DNA from: Iodobacter sp.
Lineage (GTDB): Bacteria; Pseudomonadota; Gammaproteobacteria; Burkholderiales; Chitinibacteraceae
Length of the DNA stretch: 47,736 bases
NCBI RefSeq assembly: GCF_025352645.1
Contig: NZ_JANXSO010000022.1
Location: 1 to 47,736, forward strand
Direction of reading: 5' to 3'
Shown: one piece after another, positions 43,123 through 47,736 of the stretch
How the letters are laid out: the number at the start of each line of letters is the position of its first letter
Position numbering within the stretch: the first letter of the stretch is position 1
The notes under the pieces: model-generated
What the model was told of the DNA's origin: nothing
Database searches by the model: none
Seen by the model: the letters and a program-made list of their open reading frames with translations, nothing else
Made by a program: the position numbers and the translations under genes

Positions 43123-43532
43123 TCAGCCTTGTACCCCATGCGTGAGGGGTTTAAACCAAGCCAACATAATCAGACACTTAGAATTAAGTCATATTGAAAG
43201 ACATCACCACAAATCGCAACAGATGATCACCCTGCCCCGCAAAAATCCCGCATAAAAATTAATTAGATAAGTTATTGATTACATTTTTTTCATTTCAAAT
43301 GCAGCCCCAGCCCTTACGCCTCACTCCAAGAAGTCAATCGCTAACCTGACTAAACAACAAGGCAAGGTGGGAAGCCCTGCTCAATCGGGTGTAATATATC
43401 GGCATAAAATACTTCAGGTTGCGCCCAGCAAGGGTTTAACAAGGGGCTCAGCGTTTTTATGCCCCCAAGGTGGTGGTTTTTCTGCCGCTTTAGGGTGTCT
43501 ACATATTGTTATGCCTCCACCAAAGCCACGGT
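43123..43532. other. 410-bp gap without recognised gene
   Basis: Mixed composition, only short shadow reading frames. The end (43436-43515) has TTTAACAAGGGGCTCAGCG and, later, CGCTTTAGGG and TTGTTATGC, loosely like an integron attC site; see findings. Nothing else is supported. Confidence 0.4.
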
Positions 43533-43703
43533 ATGCACATATTTCTAAGTTACGCACACAGCGATAAAGCAATCGTCGAGAAATTCGCCGAACGCCTAAA
43601 GACGTTCGGGCATGACGTGTTTTTCGACACTCACGACATCCAGCTTGGCGCGTCCCTATCAGCAGCATTGTCCGAGGGAAAAATAACTGGGGTCAGAGAA
43701 TAA
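43533..43703 (+). pseudogene. TIR-domain protein, truncated by a repeat element
   Basis: The N-terminal half of a TIR domain: MHIFLSYAHSDKAIVEKFAE (strand A and helix A), GHDVFFDTHDIQLGAS (strand B and BB loop), LSAALSEGK. The frame then enters the TGGGGTCAG repeat at 43683 and stops after a few repeat-encoded residues (ITGVRE). The catalytic Glu region and the rest of the domain are missing and do not resume after the repeat. Start ATG 43533. This looks like a remnant of a TIR effector gene, perhaps from a defence system. Confidence 0.7.
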
Positions 43704-43776
43704 CTGGGGTCAGAGTAAAGTTAAATCTGCTTGCTTCGGCTCTAAGGATATGAAACATAGCAGGATTTAACGTCAC
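43683..43776. mobile_element. Second TGGGGTCAG element, with duplicated left end and lost right end
   Basis: ATAACTGGGGTCAGAG occurs twice in tandem (43683-43698 and 43700-43715), followed by AGTTAAATCTGCTT, GGCTCTAAGGA and CATAGCAGGATTTAA, which match the interior of the 43031 element. The right terminal repeat is absent. It interrupts the TIR gene. Confidence 0.7.
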
Positions 43777-43902
43777 ACCTGCTCACTACCCATCGTCGCA
43801 TAAGTGCCCGTTTGCTAGGCTGGCAAGTTTTACAGCTGTACGTGGTCTGCTTTAGCTGAAGCTTTTTTATACGGCCAGCTGCATAGCTACAGTGATCAAT
43901 CT

Positions 43903-44496
43903 TTACCCCACCTTCAATAACTGCGATAAATCCAAAGCCGAGCGCACGCCCATTTTGGCGAAGACGTTGGCGCGGTGGACTTCTACCGTGCGGATGGCGA
44001 TTTGCATTTCGTCAGCGATTTGTTTATTGAGCTTGCCTTGTAAAATCCAATCCATCACTTCTCGCTCACGAGGGGTGAGCGAGCCAAGGCGTTTTTCTAG
44101 TAATTGTTGGTTGTTTCGCAGCTGATGGCGGCCAATCGCTACATCTAGAGCATCATTGATCCGCTCTAACAATTGCTTTTCGCTACATGGTTTTTCTAAA
44201 AAATCGAACGCGCCTTGGCGTATGGCTTGCACTGCCATCGGGATATCACCGTGGCCAGACAAAAACAGCACTATCAGCTCACTGCCCATTTCATACAGCA
44301 GCTTAAATACATCTGGCCCACTTAAGCCCGGCATGCGCACATCCAGCAGCACCACGCCTTCACTTTCTGGATGAATCTCGGCCAAGAGCTGCTCGCCACT
44401 TGCAAAAGAGTGCACGCTATAGCCATGCGAAAGCAGCAGCAAGCCTAGTGAATCGCGCACGGCGATATCGTCGTCGACTAAATAAACAGTTTTCAT
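43903..44496 (-). CDS. dctR: Response regulator, FixJ/DctR type
   Basis: 197 aa. Receiver domain with VDDD acidic pocket, phospho-acceptor Asp52 in VVLLDVRMPG, Ser/Thr switch LFLSGHGD and Lys in FLEKPC. A LuxR-type HTH at about 130-190 (LTPREREVMDWILQGKLNKQIADEM, RTVEVHRANVFAKMG) follows. It overlaps dctS by ATGA. With the TRAP binding protein next to the pair, it most likely activates dctP in response to C4-dicarboxylates; the substrate is inferred from the family. Confidence 0.88.
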   Translation of the reverse strand: MKTVYLVDDDIAVRDSLGLLLLSHGYSVHSFASGEQLLAEIHPESEGVVLLDVRMPGLSGPDVFKLLYEMGSELIVLFLSGHGDIPMAVQAIRQGAFDFLEKPCSEKQLLERINDALDVAIGRHQLRNNQQLLEKRLGSLTPREREVMDWILQGKLNKQIADEMQIAIRTVEVHRANVFAKMGVRSALDLSQLLKVG

Positions 44497-46391
44497 CGCG
44501 GTAAGCTCATATAAAAATAGGTGCCGCCTTGTGGGTGGGCTTCAAACCAAAGTTTCCCTTGGTGCTGCTCTAAGATAGAGCGGCAAATATTTAAGCCTAT
44601 ACCCATGCCCAGCGATTTGGTGGTGAAAAAAGCATCAAATAAGCGGTTGGCTACTTCGGGAGGAATGCCCGCGCCACGGTCACACACCGAAAGATACACG
44701 CCATCCTTATCGCAAGAGGTTGCCAGCCATACATCGCGGCGGCTTTGTGGCTGCTCACCACTAGCATCCAGCGCATTGCGTAATAAATTAAGCACCACCT
44801 GCCCCAACAGCACTTCATCTGCATGGATTTGCGGCAGATCGGCCGCCAAATTAAAGTGCAAACGCACGCCTTGGCTGCGTGCGCTGGCATCGATTAATTC
44901 AAAAGCATTGCTCGCAATATCATTCAAATCGCAGTAAGAGCGTAGTGGTGTGCGCTTTTGCACAAACTCGCGAATACGCTTAACCACGGCGGCGGCACGC
45001 TGGGCCTGCCCAGCAATTTTGCTAAGCGTTGAATCCAGCATTTCCTGATTATTTTGATTAGCAAACTGGCGGGCGGCGCTGGCGTAGTTGCTCATGGCCA
45101 TTAGCGGTTGGTTTAACTCGTGCGCCAAGGTGGATGCCATTTCACCCATAGTAATCAGCTTGCCCGTATGGCGGAGCATTTCTTCCTGCTCTCTTTCCCG
45201 TGCTTCGGCGGCTTTTAAGGCCGTGATATCGACCACCGAACTCATCCAGCCCCGCTGCTTACCCGTAGCATCAATCAACGGCGTGGTGTAAACACGCGTC
45301 GCCACCAAATGGCCATCACGATGGCGCACCATCGATTCAAACCCTTCGTGCGGGGCGAGACCACTGAGCACAATATCGTTTTGTGCCTGATGCCCTGCAA
45401 TATCTTCCTGCTTCCAGTATGGATACGGCGGCAGCTTACCAATCAACTCTTCAGCGCTATAACCTACCATGCCGCAAAAAGCTGGGTTTACATAGACAAT
45501 GCGCCCATCCATATCGCGGGCGCGCATCCCTACCGAGAGTGAGTCTTCCATAGCGGTGCGAAACGCATGCTCTTCACGCAGGGCGTTTTCTGCTAAAAGC
45601 CGCGCCTGCATTTGGCGGCGCAATCGCCACCAGCTAAATAATACGATCAAAGCTAAAGCCACCACGCTCGCCGTCAGTAACTTTTGCACCAGCCCCGTAG
45701 GGTGACGATAAGCCGTAATGCGCAGCAACATGCCGCTACCTAAAGAATCAAAGGGGAGTTGATAGCTCAAGTTTTCATCATCGGCAGTAATGCTGGATTT
45801 GCTCGCCAACTCATGCCCATCCGCATTCAATATTGCAAGGCGATACTTGTAAGCAAACCACCAAGGCACCTGCTGCTGCAAAAGCTGCGGCAAGGCTATG
45901 GTTGCGATTAATTCCTGATCGTGATCGGCAATCAGCAGCGCCACCATACCTTTGGATTGGCTGGGCACAATATAACTAGGGCGGCGATTAGAGCGGGTCA
46001 GCAATAAAGCATCGCGGCTCACTTCATTGGTCAGCACCTGCCCATAATTAAGCAGCTGCTGTTTAGAGCTGAGATGAATCCCGGTAATCGCCGAATTTGC
46101 GCCAATAATCAAACGTGCCCGATCCCGAAACTCCGCCTCAGAGAGATCGCTATCTCTCGCCTGCTCCAACAAGGCCGCCAAGCGCTCTTCTGATTGCCCC
46201 AGCACAAAACGCAGGTTTTGCTCTACCCACAACACATCATTAATCAGCACCAAGCGGGCTTCTTCATGCTCGCCATGACGTAAATAGGCAAATAAACCGA
46301 GCACCGTCACCACAAACAACAGCAGTGCCAGTCTTGGAACAAACCATGGATGCGCGCTTAGACGCTTGGAAATAGTAGTCAGTAAATGCAT
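44493..46391 (-). CDS. dctS: Membrane sensor histidine kinase, DctS type
   Basis: 632 aa. Membrane helix at ~18-38, a periplasmic sensor region (~40-235), a second membrane helix (~240-258), and a PAS domain at ~275-395 (DGRIVYVNPAFCGMVGYSAEEL). The HisKA has the phospho-acceptor in STLAHELNQPLMAMSNYA, and the HATPase includes NLLRNALDASGE and the G-boxes VCDRGAGIP and LGMGIGLNICRSI. Architecture matches DctS of TRAP dicarboxylate systems. It is upstream of dctR in one unit and divergent from dctP. Confidence 0.88.
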   Translation of the reverse strand: MHLLTTISKRLSAHPWFVPRLALLLFVVTVLGLFAYLRHGEHEEARLVLINDVLWVEQNLRFVLGQSEERLAALLEQARDSDLSEAEFRDRARLIIGANSAITGIHLSSKQQLLNYGQVLTNEVSRDALLLTRSNRRPSYIVPSQSKGMVALLIADHDQELIATIALPQLLQQQVPWWFAYKYRLAILNADGHELASKSSITADDENLSYQLPFDSLGSGMLLRITAYRHPTGLVQKLLTASVVALALIVLFSWWRLRRQMQARLLAENALREEHAFRTAMEDSLSVGMRARDMDGRIVYVNPAFCGMVGYSAEELIGKLPPYPYWKQEDIAGHQAQNDIVLSGLAPHEGFESMVRHRDGHLVATRVYTTPLIDATGKQRGWMSSVVDITALKAAEAREREQEEMLRHTGKLITMGEMASTLAHELNQPLMAMSNYASAARQFANQNNQEMLDSTLSKIAGQAQRAAAVVKRIREFVQKRTPLRSYCDLNDIASNAFELIDASARSQGVRLHFNLAADLPQIHADEVLLGQVVLNLLRNALDASGEQPQSRRDVWLATSCDKDGVYLSVCDRGAGIPPEVANRLFDAFFTTKSLGMGIGLNICRSILEQHQGKLWFEAHPQGGTYFYMSLPR

Positions 46392-46424
46392 GCGCTAATG
46401 CTAGCACAAGCCTTTCATAAGCTT

Positions 46425-46442
46425 ACTGTGGTTTACCACAGT
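46425..46442. promoter_or_regulatory. 18-bp palindrome ACTGTGGTTTACCACAGT, candidate DctR operator
   Basis: A perfect 7-4-7 inverted repeat in the 126-base divergent region between dctS and dctP, 76 bases before the dctP ATG. Its symmetry and place fit a dimeric regulator site, DctR being the obvious candidate. No T tract, so it is not a terminator. No sigma-54 promoter is visible. Confidence 0.55.
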
Positions 46443-46517
46443 CGTGACAACCACAATTGAAAAGATGATCTCGCTCGTCAACAATCATCAATACATTCAA
46501 CAGCTTTGGAGATTGTA

Positions 46518-47513
46518 ATGCGTACTTTTCTAGCGGCCATCTTGGCACTTACTATCACTTCTTCCTTTGCGGCCGAAGCGCCGATCGTGATCAAGTTCAG
46601 CCATGTGGTTGCCGTGGATACCCCCAAGGGCAAAGCTGCTGATTACTTTAAAAAAATAGCCGAAGAACGCACCAAAGGCCGCGTCAAAGTAGAGGTTTAT
46701 CCAAACAGCCAGCTCTACAAAGACAAAGAAGAAATGGAAGCGCTGCAATTAGGCGCAGTACAAATGCTGGCCCCTAGCCTAGCCAAATTTGGCCCACTGG
46801 GCGTGAAAGAGTTCGAAATTTTCGATCTGCCGTATATTTTTGATAACTATGCAGAAGTCGATAAAGTCATGAAAGGCCCGATTGGTGCCAGACTATTTAC
46901 CAAGCTGGAAACCAAGGGCATTAAGGCGCTGGGCTTCTGGGAAAACGGCTTTAAAAACTTCTCTAGCAATAAAGCCGTGCGCACGCCTGAAGATTTACGC
47001 GGCATGAAAATCCGCATTCAATCATCCAAAGTACTAGATGAAGAAATGCGTACCTTAGGTGCATTGCCGCAGGTGATGGCGTTTTCCGAGGTTTACCAAG
47101 CGCTGCAAACCGGCGTAGTGGATGGCACCGAGCTAGAACCATCCAACCTCTACACCAGCAAAGCTTTTGAAGTGCAAAAAAACTTAACCCTAACTGGCCA
47201 CGGCTTCTTGGGTTATGCGGTGATTGTGAATAAAACTTTCTGGGAAGGCCTACCGGCAGATATTCGCACCATTCTCACCACGGCGATGAATGATTCCTCC
47301 ACTTACGCCAATCAGATCGCCAAGCAAGAAACCGATAAAGCGCTTGCCGCCATCAAAGCCAGTGGCAAAACCACCATCTACACCCCAACTGCAGCCGAAC
47401 GCGCCGCTTTTCGCAAAGCGCTCATCCCCGTCCACCAAAAAATGGCCTCCCGCTTTGGCCAAGATTTGCTGACAGAGATTTATAAAGAGACAGCGTTTAA
47501 ACCGGTTGAATAA
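46518..47513 (+). CDS. dctP: TRAP transporter substrate-binding protein DctP
   Basis: 331 aa. Signal peptide (MRTFLAAILALTITSSFAAEA). TRAP DctP fold pattern: IKFSHVVAVDTPKGKAADYF, VEVYPNSQLYKDKEEMEALQ, then DLRGMKIRIQSSKVLDE with the Arg that contacts the substrate carboxylate, and EVYQALQTGVVDGTELEPSN. GGAG 6 bases before ATG 46518 decides the start over an upstream in-frame ATG at 46506. It captures C4-dicarboxylates in the periplasm for a DctQM permease, which is not adjacent in the window. Confidence 0.93.
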   Translation: MRTFLAAILALTITSSFAAEAPIVIKFSHVVAVDTPKGKAADYFKKIAEERTKGRVKVEVYPNSQLYKDKEEMEALQLGAVQMLAPSLAKFGPLGVKEFEIFDLPYIFDNYAEVDKVMKGPIGARLFTKLETKGIKALGFWENGFKNFSSNKAVRTPEDLRGMKIRIQSSKVLDEEMRTLGALPQVMAFSEVYQALQTGVVDGTELEPSNLYTSKAFEVQKNLTLTGHGFLGYAVIVNKTFWEGLPADIRTILTTAMNDSSTYANQIAKQETDKALAAIKASGKTTIYTPTAAERAAFRKALIPVHQKMASRFGQDLLTEIYKETAFKPVE

Positions 47514-47547
47514 AGGGATTGGAGAGAGGTAAGAACCAGCATTGTGT

Positions 47548-47657
47548 TCTCCCCCTTTGAAAAAGGGGGGCAGGGGGGATTTGGCATTACATATAATTTA
47601 CGGCAGCAAGCCACACAAAAACAAATCCCCCTCAATCCCCCTTTTGCAAAGGGGGAA
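47548..47657. repeat. Long inverted repeat rich in C and G runs
   Basis: The left arm (47548-47582, TTCTCCCCCTTTGAAAAAGG and on to GGGGGGATTT) and the right arm (47623-47657, AAATCCCCC through TTTTGCAAAGGGGGAA) are imperfect inverted copies about 35 bases long separated by about 40 bases. Repeats of this general make-up occur in many proteobacterial genomes. No ORF is present. Confidence 0.75.
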
Positions 47658-47696
47658 GCTGCAGCACTGATCTGCCACCTAAAATTATGTAGCTAC

Positions 47697-47736
47697 TTAT
47701 GCGGCGGGGGATTCCCGTACCAAAACCATCGTGCCG
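47697..47736 (-). CDS. Possible C-terminal end of a minus-strand gene (window-truncated)
   Basis: On the minus strand the last 12 codons read GTMVLVRESPAA and end in TAA at 47697. The composition is protein-like, but the piece is too short to identify. If real, the gene after dctP is convergent, and dctQM is not directly downstream. Confidence 0.25.
   Translation of the reverse strand, partial: GTMVLVRESPAA

Noticed and set aside
43840-43880. Short hairpin GCTT-TAGCTG-AAGC with TTTTTT as a terminator
   Set aside because: The stem is only 4 bp and there is no plus-strand gene directly before it to terminate.

Overview
The window reads as chromosomal DNA of a betaproteobacterium, most likely of the Neisseriales (Chitinibacteraceae-like, for example Iodobacter or Deefgea). 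I infer this from gene content and order (hda/purM/purN, a DciA-like gene/M23 peptidase/secA block, mlaFEDCB-mlaA-ABC-BolA-murA-hisG) and the moderate GC content. No database search was possible.

Layout. (1) 1-190 is the 3' end of an IS3-family insertion sequence. (2) 226-5342 is housekeeping: an RsmB-like rRNA methyltransferase, a DUF3108 protein, purN and purM on the minus strand, then hda divergently. (3) 5449-23352 is a rearranged MSHA-type pilus locus on the minus strand (mshM-L-N-E-x-G-I-J-K, a 511-aa pilin-like protein, a pseudopilin). The gene x between mshE and mshG encodes a ribbon-helix-helix-like protein. A second pseudopilin is separated from the cluster by a DciA-like gene, an M23 peptidase and secA. 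(4) 23740-32647, plus strand, holds the Mla phospholipid transport genes mlaFEDCB and mlaA, an ABC-2 exporter, BolA, a tail-anchored small protein, murA, a DUF4870 protein and hisG. It is punctuated by a 158-bp inverted-repeat element and by GGGCACGGC-type palindromes. (5) 32968-36729 is a magnesium-uptake unit: a strong promoter, a structured leader, a standalone MgtC C-terminal-like (ACT) protein, a proline-rich 39-codon leader ORF containing a 15-bp hairpin, and the MgtA-type P-type ATPase. (6) 36920-43034 is a type VI secretion island: VgrG with a C-terminal adaptor-like extension, a predicted pore-forming effector, and two or three multi-spanning membrane proteins that are candidate immunity proteins. 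DNA from about 39480 to 42590 is clearly AT-richer. (7) 43031-43800 is repeat-rich, with TGGGGTCAG inverted-repeat elements, one of which truncates a TIR-domain gene. (8) 43903-47513 is a C4-dicarboxylate unit: dctR and dctS (minus) divergent from the TRAP binding protein dctP, with an 18-bp palindrome between. The window ends in a long inverted repeat and perhaps the last codons of a minus-strand gene.

The most interesting parts are the two leaders and the ACT protein upstream of mgtA, the VgrG-linked effector with its membrane-protein array, and the unusual composition of the MSHA-like locus.
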